A stretch of DNA of 64,000 bases from Rhodobium gokarnense (GTDB lineage Bacteria > Pseudomonadota > Alphaproteobacteria > Rhizobiales > Rhodobiaceae): contig NZ_JAOQNS010000005.1 in assembly GCF_025961475.1 (NCBI RefSeq), forward strand, positions 62,001-126,000, written 5' to 3'. Position 1 is the first letter of the stretch; each line of letters begins with the position of its first letter. The notes beneath the pieces were generated by a model. The model was not told where the DNA came from and ran no database searches. It saw only the letters and a list, made by a program, of their open reading frames with translations. The position numbers were made by a program, and so were the translations under genes. Shown here one piece after another: positions 26,554-36,101 of this stretch.

Positions 26554-27750
26554 TCAGAGCGCTCCCGCGAAAATGCGCCTGTGGAGCGCGTTGAATCCGA
26601 TGCGATAGGAAAGTTCGGCCGGATGGCCGGCATCCCAGATGGCAAGGTCGGCGCGCATGCCGGCGCGAATGACGCCGCTGTCGGTAAGGCCGAGGGCCTT
26701 CGCCGCGTTGCGCGTGACGCCGGCAAGCGCCTCTTCCGGGGTCAGTCTGAAGAGGGTCGCGGCCATGTTCATGGCAAGGAGGATGGAGGCGAGCGGCGAG
26801 GTGCCCGGATTGCAGTCGGTCGCCACCGCCATCGGAACGCCGCGGCTGCGGAAGAGCTCGATCGGCGGCAATTGGGTTTCGCGCAGGGTGTAGAAGGCGC
26901 CCGGCAAGAGGACCGCGCAGGTCCCCGATGCCGCCATGGCGGTCACGCCGGCCGCATCGAGATATTCCAGGTGGTCGGCCGAAAGCCCGCCGTGGCGCGC
27001 GGCGAGCGCCGCCCCGCCCTGGTTGGAGAGCTGCTCGGCGTGAAGCTTGACCGGCAGCCCAAGGGCCGCCGCCTTGTCGAAGACCCTGCCGATCTGCTCG
27101 GCGGAAAAGGCAACGGTCTCGCAAAAGCCGTCGACGGCATCGACGAGCCCTTCGCGGTGCGCAGCCTCAAGGCCCGGGATGACGACCTCGTCCAGATAGG
27201 CGTCCGCCCTGCCCTTGTATTCCGGCGGCACGGAATGGGCCGCGAGATAGCTTGTCACGACGCGCACCGGACGTTCCTCGCCGATGCGCCGGGCGATCCG
27301 CAGCATCTTCCGTTCGGTCTCGATATCGAGGCCGTAGCCGGACTTGACCTCGATCGTCGCAACGCCTTCGGCGATGAGCGCGTCGACGCGGGTCAGCGCG
27401 TCCGCCAGCAGGTCCGCCTCCGTTGCCGCCCGGGTCGCCGAGACCGTCGAGACGATGCCGCCGCCGGCCCGCGCGACCTCCTCGTAGCTCGCGCCTTGCA
27501 GGCGCTGCTCGAACTCGCGCGCCCGGTTGCCGCCATAGACGAGATGGGTGTGGCAGTCGATGAGCGCCGGCGTCACCAGCCGCCCGCCGAGATCCACGCG
27601 CTCGTCGTCACGGTATTCGGCCGGCAGGTCGCGGAGCGGTCCACACCAGGCGATGCGGGCGCCGTCGAGCGCGACCGCCCCGTCCTCCACCAGCCCGTAG
27701 GGCGCGGCACCCGTTTCCATCGTCGCCAGACGGGCGTCGACCAGCAGCAT
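26554..27750 (-). CDS. hutI: Imidazolonepropionase
   Basis: A 398-residue amidohydrolase. The metal site shows in [12 protein letters not shown] (H67, H69), and later [18 protein letters not shown] and ATDCNPGTS are diagnostic for HutI. It opens the imidazolone ring to formiminoglutamate. A strong ribosome site (GGAGG) lies just before ATG 27750. It is the first gene of the minus-strand hut operon, divergent from hutF. Confidence 0.96.
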   Translation of the reverse strand: MLLVDARLATMETGAAPYGLVEDGAVALDGARIAWCGPLRDLPAEYRDDERVDLGGRLVTPALIDCHTHLVYGGNRAREFEQRLQGASYEEVARAGGGIVSTVSATRAATEADLLADALTRVDALIAEGVATIEVKSGYGLDIETERKMLRIARRIGEERPVRVVTSYLAAHSVPPEYKGRADAYLDEVVIPGLEAAHREGLVDAVDGFCETVAFSAEQIGRVFDKAAALGLPVKLHAEQLSNQGGAALAARHGGLSADHLEYLDAAGVTAMAASGTCAVLLPGAFYTLRETQLPPIELFRSRGVPMAVATDCNPGTSPLASILLAMNMAATLFRLTPEEALAGVTRNAAKALGLTDSGVIRAGMRADLAIWDAGHPAELSYRIGFNALHRRIFAGAL

Positions 27751-27792
27751 TTCGCCTCCGATAGCGCTTGCTTAAGTTGCGTTTAATAGTAT

Positions 27793-27806
27793 TATGTCCA
27801 TACATA
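27793..27806. promoter_or_regulatory. Candidate HutC operator between hutI and hutF
   Basis: TATGTCCATACATA: a 5-bp dyad TATGT/ACATA around a 4-bp centre, the only AT-rich palindrome in the 80-bp gap between the divergent hutI and hutF starts. GntR/HutC-type repressors commonly bind TGTNNNNACA-like dyads. One site could control both directions. Confidence 0.65.
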
Positions 27807-27830
27807 AAAACCTGTCAACGGAAATTCGCG

Positions 27831-29195
27831 ATGCAGACCATCCAGGCAGAACAGGCGCTCGTTCGCGGCGCGTGGATGCGCGACGTCACCGTCGAGATCG
27901 ACGCCGACGGGCGGATCGGCGCCATAGGGCAGGAGGCTGCGCCGGGCGCGATCCGCGTCGGCGCGCTGCTTCCCGCACCCGCCAACCTGCATTCGCACGC
28001 CTTCCAGCGCGCCATGGCCGGCATGACGGAACGGCGGGGCCCGACGGGCCGGGACACGTTCTGGACCTGGCGCAAGCTGATGTTCCGGTTCCTCGACGCG
28101 CTGACGCCGGACGACATCGAGGCGATCGCGGCCTTCGTGCAGATGGAGATGCTGGAGGCCGGCTTTTCCGCGGTGGGCGAATTCCACTATGTCCATCACC
28201 AGCCGGACGGCAGGCCCTACGGGGACCTTGCGGAGCTTTCCGGGCGCATCGCGGCGGCGGCGGAGGACAGCGGCATCGGCCTGACGCTCCTGCCCGTCCT
28301 CTACCAGCAGGCCGGCTGCGACGGCGCGCCCCTCGGTCCCGGCCAGGTGCGGTTCGGCAATCATATCGACCGCTTCGCGCGGCTTCTCGACGGAGCAGCG
28401 GAACGCGTCGCCGGCCTCCCAGCCGACACGAGGGTCGGCGTCGCCCCGCACTCCCTGCGCGCGGTCAGCCCGGACGGCCTCGCGGCCGCGATCGACCTTG
28501 CGCCGGGCGGCCCGATCCACATGCATCTGGCCGAGCAGACCGGAGAGGTCGACGAGGTCCTTGCGGCTTACGGACGACGGCCGGTCGAATGGCTCCTCGA
28601 TAACCACGATGTCGATGCGCGCTGGTGCCTCGTTCACTGCACCCAGATGACGGACGGCGAGACCGCCGCTCTGGCCGCGACCGGCGCGGTCGCCGGCCTC
28701 TGCCCGATCACGGAATCGAGCCTCGGCGACGGCATCTTCAACGGTGTTGCCTATCTCGCCGATGGCGGCCGGTTCGGCATCGGATCGGATTCCGACATCC
28801 GCATCGCGCTTGCCGAGGAACTGAGGACGCTGGAATACTCCCAGCGCCTGCGCGACCGGGGCCGCGCGATACTGGCCTCGGACACGAAATCCACCGGCCG
28901 GGTGCTGTTCGAGGGCGCGGCGCGCGGCGGTGCGCAGGCAACGGGCCGCGGCTCCGGCGAGATCGACGTCGGGCAATGGGCCGATCTCGTCGCACTCGAC
29001 ACAGGCCATGCCGACCTGGAAGACAGGCGCGGCGACGACCTGCTGGACAGTTTCATCTTCGCGGGCGACAACGGAATGGTTGCCGACCTGTGGTCCGCCG
29101 GGCGGCATGTCGTGCGCGGCGGACGCCATATCCGCCGGGACGCGATCGAGCGGGGCTACCGCATGACGATGCGGTCACTGAGGGAACGCATTTGA
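27831..29195 (+). CDS. hutF: Formimidoylglutamate deiminase
   Basis: A 454-residue amidohydrolase that converts formiminoglutamate to formylglutamate plus ammonia. The metal-binding NLHSHAFQRAMAG (H54, H56) is characteristic of HutF, as are FHYVHHQPDG, PIHMHLAEQTGEV and LCPITESSLGDGIF. ATG 27831 is chosen since the recognisable N-terminus starts there; an upstream reading crosses the operator. The stop overlaps the hutC start. Together with HutG it defines the five-step pathway without a formiminoglutamase. Confidence 0.95.
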   Translation: MQTIQAEQALVRGAWMRDVTVEIDADGRIGAIGQEAAPGAIRVGALLPAPANLHSHAFQRAMAGMTERRGPTGRDTFWTWRKLMFRFLDALTPDDIEAIAAFVQMEMLEAGFSAVGEFHYVHHQPDGRPYGDLAELSGRIAAAAEDSGIGLTLLPVLYQQAGCDGAPLGPGQVRFGNHIDRFARLLDGAAERVAGLPADTRVGVAPHSLRAVSPDGLAAAIDLAPGGPIHMHLAEQTGEVDEVLAAYGRRPVEWLLDNHDVDARWCLVHCTQMTDGETAALAATGAVAGLCPITESSLGDGIFNGVAYLADGGRFGIGSDSDIRIALAEELRTLEYSQRLRDRGRAILASDTKSTGRVLFEGAARGGAQATGRGSGEIDVGQWADLVALDTGHADLEDRRGDDLLDSFIFAGDNGMVADLWSAGRHVVRGGRHIRRDAIERGYRMTMRSLRERI

Positions 29196-29893
29196 CCGAC
29201 ACCGACACCAACTCCTGGCGCGGCGTGCAGAGCGAACTGCTGCGGCGCATCAACGAGAAGGAGTGGCCGGCCGGCAGTCTCGTCCCCAACGAGGTCGATC
29301 TTGCCGAGGAGTTCGGCTGCGCCCGCACAACGGTGAACCGCGCGATGCGCGAGCTTGCGGACGCCGGCCTCCTGGTGCGCCGGCGCAAGGCCGGAACGCG
29401 CGTTGCGACCCATCCGGCGAGCCGGGTCGTCCTCGACATCCCGATCATCCGGCTGGAGGTCGAGCAGCGCAACGCGGAGTGGCGCCAGAGCCTGATCGAA
29501 AAGACCGCCTGCGTTCCGCCGGTCAGGATCACCAGCCGCCTCGGGCTCGATCCGGACGCGCAGATGCTGCATGTGCGCAGCCTGCACTTTGCCGACAACC
29601 ATCCGTTCCTGCATGAGGACCGGTGGATGAACATCGCCGCCCTGCCCGGGGTCGAGCGCGTCGATTTCAGCGCCGTCAGCTCCAACGAGTGGCTGATCGA
29701 AAACGCGCCCTACACGACCGGCGATATCGCATTTTCGGCCATGAACGCCGACGCCGCCCTCGCCGACCTCCTGGAGGCGCCACTCGGCGCGGCGATCTTC
29801 GTCGTCGACCGGATCACCTGGGACAAGGACATCCCGATCACCTCGGTCAGGCTGTCCTATGCGCCGGGCTACCGGATGAACACCAAGATCTAG
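29192..29893 (+). CDS. hutC: Histidine utilisation repressor HutC (GntR/UTRA)
   Basis: A 233-residue GntR-family regulator. The N-terminal winged HTH reads LAEEFGCARTTVNRAMRELADAGLLVRRR, followed by a UTRA effector domain that in HutC binds urocanate. The start is a TTG at 29192 whose last two bases share the hutF stop (TTGA); no in-frame ATG precedes the HTH, so a non-ATG start is required. It probably represses both hut transcripts at the 27793-27806 dyad. Confidence 0.92.
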   Translation: MTDTDTNSWRGVQSELLRRINEKEWPAGSLVPNEVDLAEEFGCARTTVNRAMRELADAGLLVRRRKAGTRVATHPASRVVLDIPIIRLEVEQRNAEWRQSLIEKTACVPPVRITSRLGLDPDAQMLHVRSLHFADNHPFLHEDRWMNIAALPGVERVDFSAVSSNEWLIENAPYTTGDIAFSAMNADAALADLLEAPLGAAIFVVDRITWDKDIPITSVRLSYAPGYRMNTKI

Positions 29894-30441
29894 AGCGTTT
29901 CCTTGCGCACGGCCTCCACGATGGTCGCGACGGCCTTTTCCACATCGGCGCCCTCGGCATCGCTTCCAGAACCCGCTTCACAGAACCGCAGGAACTCGGC
30001 CAGCACATTCCGATAGTCCGTCGTCGCGGGCGCCCGCGCGGGCTCGCCCCAGGACGCGACCTCGGCCTCCAGCGCCATCAGCTCAATGCGCTCCGCTTCC
30101 AGTTCCAGAGCCTTGATGCCGTCGCGCAGCGCGGGAACGGCCGCATGGGTCTCCATCCAGTCCCGCCCCTTGATCCAGCGGCGCGCCTTGCGGAGCGGCA
30201 TGACGACCTCGCTCCGCCAGTCCCTGCAAAGCGTGTCGAGCCGCTCCATTCGGCCCCGGTCGGGCGCCATGCCCCGGCCGGCCGCGAACAGCACCGCCAG
30301 CATCAGGGGGACGTCGGCGCCGCAGCGATCCTGCAGGCAGAGGCAGGCCTCGGCAACGCCGCGCCGGCCGTAGACCGCGAGCGCGAACGCCCAAAGTGCG
30401 CCCTCCGGCCCGTCCGCGGGTGTTTGCTCCTGCCCCGTCAT
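29890..30441 (-). CDS. TIGR02444 family protein
   Basis: A 183-residue protein whose N-terminal part, ALWAFALAVYGRRGVAEACLCLQDRCGADVPLMLAVLFAA, is the TIGR02444 signature: a helical domain of unknown function with conserved Cys and Asp residues. It has no signal peptide or transmembrane helix. ATG 30441 overlaps the ABC permease stop by 4 bp, which makes it the last gene of the minus-strand catabolic operon. Its stop codon overlaps the hutC stop by 4 bp on the opposite strand. Function unknown. Confidence 0.8.
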   Translation of the reverse strand: MTGQEQTPADGPEGALWAFALAVYGRRGVAEACLCLQDRCGADVPLMLAVLFAAGRGMAPDRGRMERLDTLCRDWRSEVVMPLRKARRWIKGRDWMETHAAVPALRDGIKALELEAERIELMALEAEVASWGEPARAPATTDYRNVLAEFLRFCEAGSGSDAEGADVEKAVATIVEAVRKETL

Positions 30442-31232
30442 CCGCGCATGACCCGGCGCAGGCCCGCGAACCGGTCGATCAGAACCATCGCGATGGCCGA
30501 GAGCACGATCAGCGAACTCGCCAGGGCGGCGGCGACGGCGTCGTACTGGAACTTGATGTAGGAGAACAACTCGACCGGCAGCGGCGTCCATCCGGGCGGC
30601 GCCAGGAAGACGGAAATGGGGAAGTCGTTCCACGACAGGATGAAGCACAGGGCGAAGCTGGAGACCAGCCCGGTGCGGATCGTCGGCAGCGTGATCGACA
30701 CCAGCGTCCTGAGCCGGCCGGCGCCGACATTGCGCGCCGCCTCTTCCAGGGACGGATCGAACCGGTGCAGGCTGGCGCTCTGGATGCGCATGGCGAAGGG
30801 CAGCACATGGATCGTGTGGCCGACGAGGAGCGGCAGCAGGCCGGACCCGTATCCGATCCGCACGAAGTAGATGTACAGCGCCAGGCTGAAAATGGTGGTC
30901 GGGATCAGCATCGGCGACATGATGAAGAGGCTCACCGCCCCCTTGCCGCGAAACTCGTTGCGCACCAGCGCCATGGACGCGGGCAGCGCCAGGGCATTGG
31001 CGATCAGCGAGGCGCTGACCCCGAGGACGAGGCTGACGCCCATGCCGCGCAGGAAGGTCTCAGAGGTCCAGGCCGCGCGGAACCACTCGAAGGTGATCCC
31101 GGTCGGCGGCAGCAGGAACTCGCGCGGGTTCAACGACACGATCAGGGTCACCCCGATCGGGAAGATCAGGAACAGCATCATCAGCGCGGTGAAGAGGCGC
31201 AGCGCCATTCCCCCGAGATCGAAGCGCGTCAT
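30438..31232 (-). CDS. ABC transporter permease, spermidine/putrescine (PotC) type
   Basis: A 264-residue MetI-like permease with six predicted helices. The EAA loop reads EEAARNVGAGRLRTLVSITLP, where the cytoplasmic ATPase docks. Its length and the partner genes match the PotC subunit of PotABCD-type importers. ATG 31232 overlaps the upstream permease stop by 4 bp. Confidence 0.9.
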   Translation of the reverse strand: MTRFDLGGMALRLFTALMMLFLIFPIGVTLIVSLNPREFLLPPTGITFEWFRAAWTSETFLRGMGVSLVLGVSASLIANALALPASMALVRNEFRGKGAVSLFIMSPMLIPTTIFSLALYIYFVRIGYGSGLLPLLVGHTIHVLPFAMRIQSASLHRFDPSLEEAARNVGAGRLRTLVSITLPTIRTGLVSSFALCFILSWNDFPISVFLAPPGWTPLPVELFSYIKFQYDAVAAALASSLIVLSAIAMVLIDRFAGLRRVMRG

Positions 31233-32089
31233 CGATCGGACTCCAGCTTGCGCAGAATGAGCCGCCCGAACAGCGCCGCCATGCCGACCAGGATCAGCGC
31301 GTTGACGGCGATCATGATCACCGACAGCGCCGATGCGAAGGGCAGATCGTTGTTGAGCAGCGCCTCGCGGTAGATGACGAGGCCGATCATCTGGGTCGAC
31401 GTGTCGCCGACCATCAGGGGCACGGCGAAGGCCGCGAAGTTCAGCGAGAACACGATCACCAGCCCGGCATAGAGCCCCGGCATCGTCAGGGGAAAGACGA
31501 TCTTCCAGAACGCGGTCCAGCGGCTGGCGCCGACATTGCGCGCGGCCTCGACGAGGTAGGGGCTGATCTTCTCGATCGAGTCCAGCAGCGACAGCACGAT
31601 ATAGGGCGTGCCGATATAGACCAGCAGGATGACGACCCCCTTGATGTTCCACATGTAGCGGACCGGTTCGTCATAGACGTGCAGCGCGATCATCAGCGAA
31701 TTGAGCAGCCCGCCGCCGCGGAAGATCACGATCCAGCCATAGACGAGCGTCACCAGGCCGATCAGCAGCGGCGCCATGATCAGGGTCATCAGGATGTTGC
31801 GCTGCAGGCCGTGGGTTCGCGCGACATAGAGCGCGACGGGATAGGCGCAGACGACCGAAATCGCCGTCGTCACCACGGCGATCCGGATCGAGAACCACAG
31901 CGTGTTCATCAGGTACCAGGGATTGCCCAGGAACCGCGTGTAGTTCTTCAGCGTCAGCGCGTCGACCATGTAGGCGCCGTCGACGAGCTCGTTGAAGCTG
32001 GTGCGGAACACCCACAGCATCGGCGCGACCACGAAGATCAGCAGGACGATGACGACAGGGACCAGCGGCGGCGCGATCCTACGCAGCAT
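31229..32089 (-). CDS. ABC transporter permease, spermidine/putrescine (PotB) type
   Basis: A 286-residue MetI-like permease beginning with a helix (PPLVPVVIVLLIFVVAPMLW) and carrying the EAA loop VEAARNVGASRWTAFWKIVFP. It pairs with the permease at 30438. It overlaps the ATPase stop by 11 bp. The family transports polyamines, opines, iron chelates or other small cations; substrate is not fixed by sequence. Confidence 0.9.
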   Translation of the reverse strand: MLRRIAPPLVPVVIVLLIFVVAPMLWVFRTSFNELVDGAYMVDALTLKNYTRFLGNPWYLMNTLWFSIRIAVVTTAISVVCAYPVALYVARTHGLQRNILMTLIMAPLLIGLVTLVYGWIVIFRGGGLLNSLMIALHVYDEPVRYMWNIKGVVILLVYIGTPYIVLSLLDSIEKISPYLVEAARNVGASRWTAFWKIVFPLTMPGLYAGLVIVFSLNFAAFAVPLMVGDTSTQMIGLVIYREALLNNDLPFASALSVIMIAVNALILVGMAALFGRLILRKLESDR

Positions 32090-33182
32090 CGCGGCCTCGC
32101 CCGTCGAGGGGAATGACGCGAAGATGCTCGGGCGGAACCCGCACTTGCACCGGGGCGCCGTTTTCCAGGAACCGGTCGAAATTGTGGACTTCCAGGCGCA
32201 GCACGTCGCCGGAGTCGAGCCGGATCGTGTAGCGCAGCACGGCGCCGAAATATTCGGACAGCTCGACCCGTCCGCCCAGCACGTTGGGGCCGTCTTCCGG
32301 CTCGGCCAGAAGGATGATCCGCTCCGGCCGGATCAGCGCCCGGACAACGTCGCCCGGCTTGCCGGCGCTCGCCTCCCCGGCGCGGGCCTTCAGGACCTGC
32401 CCCGAGGCGAGGCGCACCTCGTCCCAGCCGTCGGCGCACTGCACCAGCGTGCCCTCGAAGAAATTGGTGATGCCGACGAAATCCGCAACGAAGCTGCTGG
32501 CCGGGGCCTCATAGAGCGCATAGGGCTCGGCGATCTGCTCGACGCGTCCGCCATTCATGATGACGACGCGGTTCGACATGGACAGCGCTTCTTCCTGGTC
32601 GTGGGTGACGTAGAGCGTCGTCATCTTCATGCGGCTCTGCAACTGCTTGAGCTCGCGGCGCATGGAGACGCGCAGCGCCCGGTCGAGATTGCTGAGCGGC
32701 TCGTCCATGAGCAGCAGTTGCGGCTCGAGCGCGAGGGCGCGGGCCAACGCCACGCGCTGCTGCTGGCCGCCGGAGAGCCGCTTCGGCAGGCGGTCCTCGT
32801 AGCCGGTGAGCCCGGTCACCGCCAGCACTTCCTCGATCTTGTTGCGGATGAAGGCGCGTTTCTTGCGGCGCAGCTTCAGTCCGAAGGCAACGTTCTCGGC
32901 GACCGTCATGTGCGGCCACAGCGCGTAATTCTGGAACACGAAGCCGACATCGCGCTTGTCGGGGGGAAGATGGGTCACCTCGCGGCCGTTGATGCGGATC
33001 GACCCGCCGGACGGATCGATGAAGCCCGCGATCATGCGCAGCGTCGTGGTCTTGCCGCAGCCGCTCGGCCCCAGAAGCGAGGTGAACTCTCCCTGCCTGA
33101 CATCGAAGGAGACGTCGTCGACCGCCTTCACAGTACCGTAGAGCTTCTGGATTCCGTTCACCTGAATGGCGTGGTCGGACAT
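32079..33182 (-). CDS. ABC transporter ATP-binding protein, PotA type
   Basis: A 367-residue ATPase: Walker A GPSGCGKTT near residue 37, Q-loop FQNYALWPHMTV, signature LSGGQQQRVALARAL, Walker B LLLMDEPLSNLD and switch His in VTHDQEEAL. The C-terminal ~100 residues form the TOBE regulatory domain of PotA/UgpC-like proteins. ATG 33182 has a GGTGAAGAG site in front; a longer reading is unlikely. Confidence 0.93.
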   Translation of the reverse strand: MSDHAIQVNGIQKLYGTVKAVDDVSFDVRQGEFTSLLGPSGCGKTTTLRMIAGFIDPSGGSIRINGREVTHLPPDKRDVGFVFQNYALWPHMTVAENVAFGLKLRRKKRAFIRNKIEEVLAVTGLTGYEDRLPKRLSGGQQQRVALARALALEPQLLLMDEPLSNLDRALRVSMRRELKQLQSRMKMTTLYVTHDQEEALSMSNRVVIMNGGRVEQIAEPYALYEAPASSFVADFVGITNFFEGTLVQCADGWDEVRLASGQVLKARAGEASAGKPGDVVRALIRPERIILLAEPEDGPNVLGGRVELSEYFGAVLRYTIRLDSGDVLRLEVHNFDRFLENGAPVQVRVPPEHLRVIPLDGRGRDAA

Positions 33183-33246
33183 CTCTTCACCGTATCCGTT
33201 TGACTGGCCAGCCGGGTGCCGGACCCGCCCGGGGACGGGCCGGCAT

Positions 33247-33277
33247 GGCGTCACGGACTTGAAAAGCCCGTGACGCC
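33247..33277 (-). terminator. Intercistronic hairpin after ABC binding-protein gene
   Basis: A perfect 10-bp stem, GGCGTCACGG / CCGTGACGCC, with an 11-nt loop begins 7 bp beyond the binding-protein stop (33285) and ends 65 bp before the ATPase start. Such structures commonly allow the binding protein to be made in excess over the membrane subunits. No T-tract. Confidence 0.65.
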
Positions 33278-33284
33278 GACTGCG

Positions 33285-34304
33285 TTACTTCTTCGTCATC
33301 TCGTTGAGTTCCTGCTGCCATTCCGCCTTGTGGGCGGTGATCTTTTCCTGGTCCGGCAGGAAGAGACGGCCGAAGGCCTCGTTCTGCACAAGCAAGTCGC
33401 CGAACTCGAAGTCCTCCGGGATCGGCGCGTTCTTGACGGTCGGCGCGTAGAGGTTCCGCGTCGCGAAGGCGAGCTGCACTTCGGGGCTGAGGATGTAGTC
33501 GACGAAGGCCGCCGCCATTGCGGGATCGTTCGCGGTCTTGGGGATGTTGATGGTCGTGATCAGCGGGAAGGTGCCTTCCTCCGGCCGGGTGAACTTGACA
33601 TTGGTGACGCCCTTGCCGAGCAGCTCCTTCATCCGCCCGGTCGCCAGCATGCCGAGCCAGGCGTCCTCGGTCTGGAACAGGGAGACCATCTGGCTTTCCA
33701 CGTCGAGCCCGCCGATCAGGTTGCCGCTGTTGACCAGTTCGGCCATGCGTTTCAGGCCCGGCTCGATCTCGTCGACGCCGCCGCCGCCCTGCTCGGCCTT
33801 GAGGACCATCAGGCTGAGCGTCGGGATGTGGTCGAAGCCGTAGATCAGGACGTGGTTCTTGTAGTCCGGGTTCCACAGCGCATCCCAGCTCTCAGGGGCG
33901 TCCGGGATGTGGTCCGTGTTGTAGGCGAGGACATAGTCGCCGACATTGGCGAAGATGGTGTAGGGCGAGTACTTGGCGTTGTCGTAGAGGTTGGCCATGT
34001 TCGGGATCTTGGAGGCGTCGAGCTCCATCCACAGGCCTTCCTTCTCACCGGCGATTGAGTTCAGGAGCGTGTTGGTCGTCACGTCGACCTGGCCGAGCCG
34101 CGACTTGATCAGGTGATCGGGGCTCGACCCCACGACCCACTGGATCTCGCAATTGTGCTCCTGTTCGAATTTTTCGGCGACCATTTCGTAGGTGGCCTGG
34201 TAGCTGCCGCCCCACGTGGTGACGCGCAGGGCGCAATCCTGGGCCGCTGCCGTACCGACGGTCAACGCCACCAGGGCTGTCGAGATAATGAGGGTAGTTC
34301 GCAT
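33285..34304 (-). CDS. ABC transporter periplasmic binding protein, PotD/F type
   Basis: A 339-residue extracellular solute-binding protein (family 1/8). The signal peptide ends at AAAQ; the mature protein opens with CALRVTTWGGSYQATYEMVAEKFEQ. Two ATGs lie two codons apart; AGGAGG is 1 nt from the first (34310) but 7 nt from the second (34304), so the latter is chosen. Similarity in style is to PotD/PotF and opine-binding proteins, where acidic residues bind an amine. It is co-transcribed with the ThDP enzyme and aldehyde dehydrogenase. Confidence 0.9.
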   Translation of the reverse strand: MRTTLIISTALVALTVGTAAAQDCALRVTTWGGSYQATYEMVAEKFEQEHNCEIQWVVGSSPDHLIKSRLGQVDVTTNTLLNSIAGEKEGLWMELDASKIPNMANLYDNAKYSPYTIFANVGDYVLAYNTDHIPDAPESWDALWNPDYKNHVLIYGFDHIPTLSLMVLKAEQGGGGVDEIEPGLKRMAELVNSGNLIGGLDVESQMVSLFQTEDAWLGMLATGRMKELLGKGVTNVKFTRPEEGTFPLITTINIPKTANDPAMAAAFVDYILSPEVQLAFATRNLYAPTVKNAPIPEDFEFGDLLVQNEAFGRLFLPDQEKITAHKAEWQQELNEMTKK

Positions 34305-34394
34305 TCGCATGCCTCCTATTGGAAGGTTTGGACATTGCTGTCCGGTGAAACGCCGGTCCGCTTCTGCGGCGGGCTCGGCGCGATCGCATTCCGT

Positions 34395-36101
34395 TCAGGT
34401 CTTCTCGCGCGCAGCACGACGCGCTCTGAGATCACTGAGCGAATAGCGGCAATGGATCGCCTCGGGGTCGACGATCATCTCGATGAGGGCGGGCTTTCCG
34501 GCTTCCAGGCAGCGCTCGAAGGCGGGGGCGAAATCTTCGGTTTTCTCCACCCTCTCGGCATGGGCGCCGTATGACTTCGCCCACAGGCAGAAATCCGGGT
34601 TCACCAGATCGGTGCCGTTGGCGCGCCCTTGCAGGCGGTTTTCCTCGTGGATGCGGATGGTGCCGTAGAGGCTGTTGTTGAAGAGGATGACGATCACGTT
34701 GGCGCCGTACTGGACGGCGGTCGCCATCTCCTCGCAGCTCATCTGGAAACAGCCGTCGCCGACCAGGTTGACGACAGTGCGCTCCGGAAAGGTCAGCTTG
34801 GCCGAGATCGCGGCGGGCAGCGAATAGCCCATCGAGCCGGAGATCGGGCCGAGCTGGGTGTGCATCCGGTAGTGCGGGAAATAGCGCTGGCTCCAGGTCG
34901 CGTAGGCGCCGACGCCGTTGGTGACGATGGCGTCCTCGGCCAGCCGCTCGCGCAGCCACAGCATGACGGCCGGCAGATCGATGTCGCCGGGGCAAGGCTG
35001 CGGCTGGCGCTCCTCGTTCAGCGTGGCGCGCAGCCGCGCGCTCCACTCCGCGTGACCGGGCCTCGGCGTAAAGGGATGCGCCGCCAGGGCCTCGGCGAAG
35101 CGCTCGGTATCCTGGACCAGCGCCATATCGACCTGGAACACCCGGTTGAGGTCGTCGCCCGAGGGCATGACGTGGACCACCTTCTGCTTCGGATGCGGGA
35201 TGTCGAAGAGCGTGAACCCTTCCATGTAGCCCGCCCCGATCGTGTTCACGTCGCTCAGCGCATCGTTCAGCATCAGCACGAAATCGGCGTCGCGGATGTG
35301 CGCCAGAAGTGCAGGGTTCGAGCCGATCCCGATCTCGCCGACATAGCAGTCGAGGCGGTGGTCGATGATGTCCCGGCGCCGGAAGGTGGTGACCACCGGC
35401 AGTCCCGCGGCGGTGGCGAAGCGCTGGACGGCCTCGCGCCCGGCCTCGGTCCATCCCGAGCCGCCGACCACGATCAGCGGATGCTCGGACGCCTCCAGCA
35501 TGGCAAAGATGCGGGCGAGGTCCTCCGCCGCGGGCGCACCGGCCCGTGTGAGCCCGGCCGGCCCGCTCTCCTCGACGTCGGCGCCTTCTTCCAGCACGTC
35601 CTCCGGCACGACCAGCACGACCGGCCCGGGCCGGCCCGACATCGCGGTGGCGTAGGCGCGCTGCACGAATTCCGGGATGCGCGCCGGATCGTCGATCTGC
35701 GCGACCCATTTCGTCATCGGCGCGAACATGGTGCGGAAATCGTAGGCCATGAACGCTTCGCGCTCGAGGATCGAGCGCTTGACCTGGCCGACGATCAGGA
35801 TCATCGGCGAGGCATCCTGATAGGCGGTGTGGACACCGTTGACCGCGTTGGTGGCGCCGGGGCTGCGGGTGACGAAGGCGATGCCGGGACGGCCGGTCAG
35901 CTTGCCGTAGGCCTCAGCCATCTGCGCCGCGCCGTTCTCGTGGCGGCAACCGACCAGGCGGATGTCGCCGTGCCGGGTCGCCAGCGCGTCGAGAGCCACC
36001 AAGAAGCTCTCGCCCGGCACGTGGTAGACGAGCTCCGCGCCGTTCAGGCGCAACTCGTCGGCCAGGATTTCGGCGCCTTTCCTCATACTCATTTTCCTCA
36101 T
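34395..36101 (-). CDS. Thiamine-diphosphate-dependent enzyme (acetolactate synthase/2-ketoacid decarboxylase-like)
   Basis: A 568-residue three-domain ThDP enzyme. The activating Glu is E31 (HVPGESFL), the ThDP/Mg motif GDG at 448-450 closes with NN at 475-476, and PGATNAVNGVHTAYQD belongs to the N-terminal domain. The FAD-contact and quinone-related features are not diagnostic, so it could be an acetolactate-synthase homologue, benzoylformate or other 2-ketoacid decarboxylase, or sulfoacetaldehyde-type enzyme. Its start overlaps the aldehyde dehydrogenase stop (ATGA), which favours a decarboxylase that yields an aldehyde for it. Confidence 0.85.
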   Translation of the reverse strand: MRKMSMRKGAEILADELRLNGAELVYHVPGESFLVALDALATRHGDIRLVGCRHENGAAQMAEAYGKLTGRPGIAFVTRSPGATNAVNGVHTAYQDASPMILIVGQVKRSILEREAFMAYDFRTMFAPMTKWVAQIDDPARIPEFVQRAYATAMSGRPGPVVLVVPEDVLEEGADVEESGPAGLTRAGAPAAEDLARIFAMLEASEHPLIVVGGSGWTEAGREAVQRFATAAGLPVVTTFRRRDIIDHRLDCYVGEIGIGSNPALLAHIRDADFVLMLNDALSDVNTIGAGYMEGFTLFDIPHPKQKVVHVMPSGDDLNRVFQVDMALVQDTERFAEALAAHPFTPRPGHAEWSARLRATLNEERQPQPCPGDIDLPAVMLWLRERLAEDAIVTNGVGAYATWSQRYFPHYRMHTQLGPISGSMGYSLPAAISAKLTFPERTVVNLVGDGCFQMSCEEMATAVQYGANVIVILFNNSLYGTIRIHEENRLQGRANGTDLVNPDFCLWAKSYGAHAERVEKTEDFAPAFERCLEAGKPALIEMIVDPEAIHCRYSLSDLRARRAAREKT

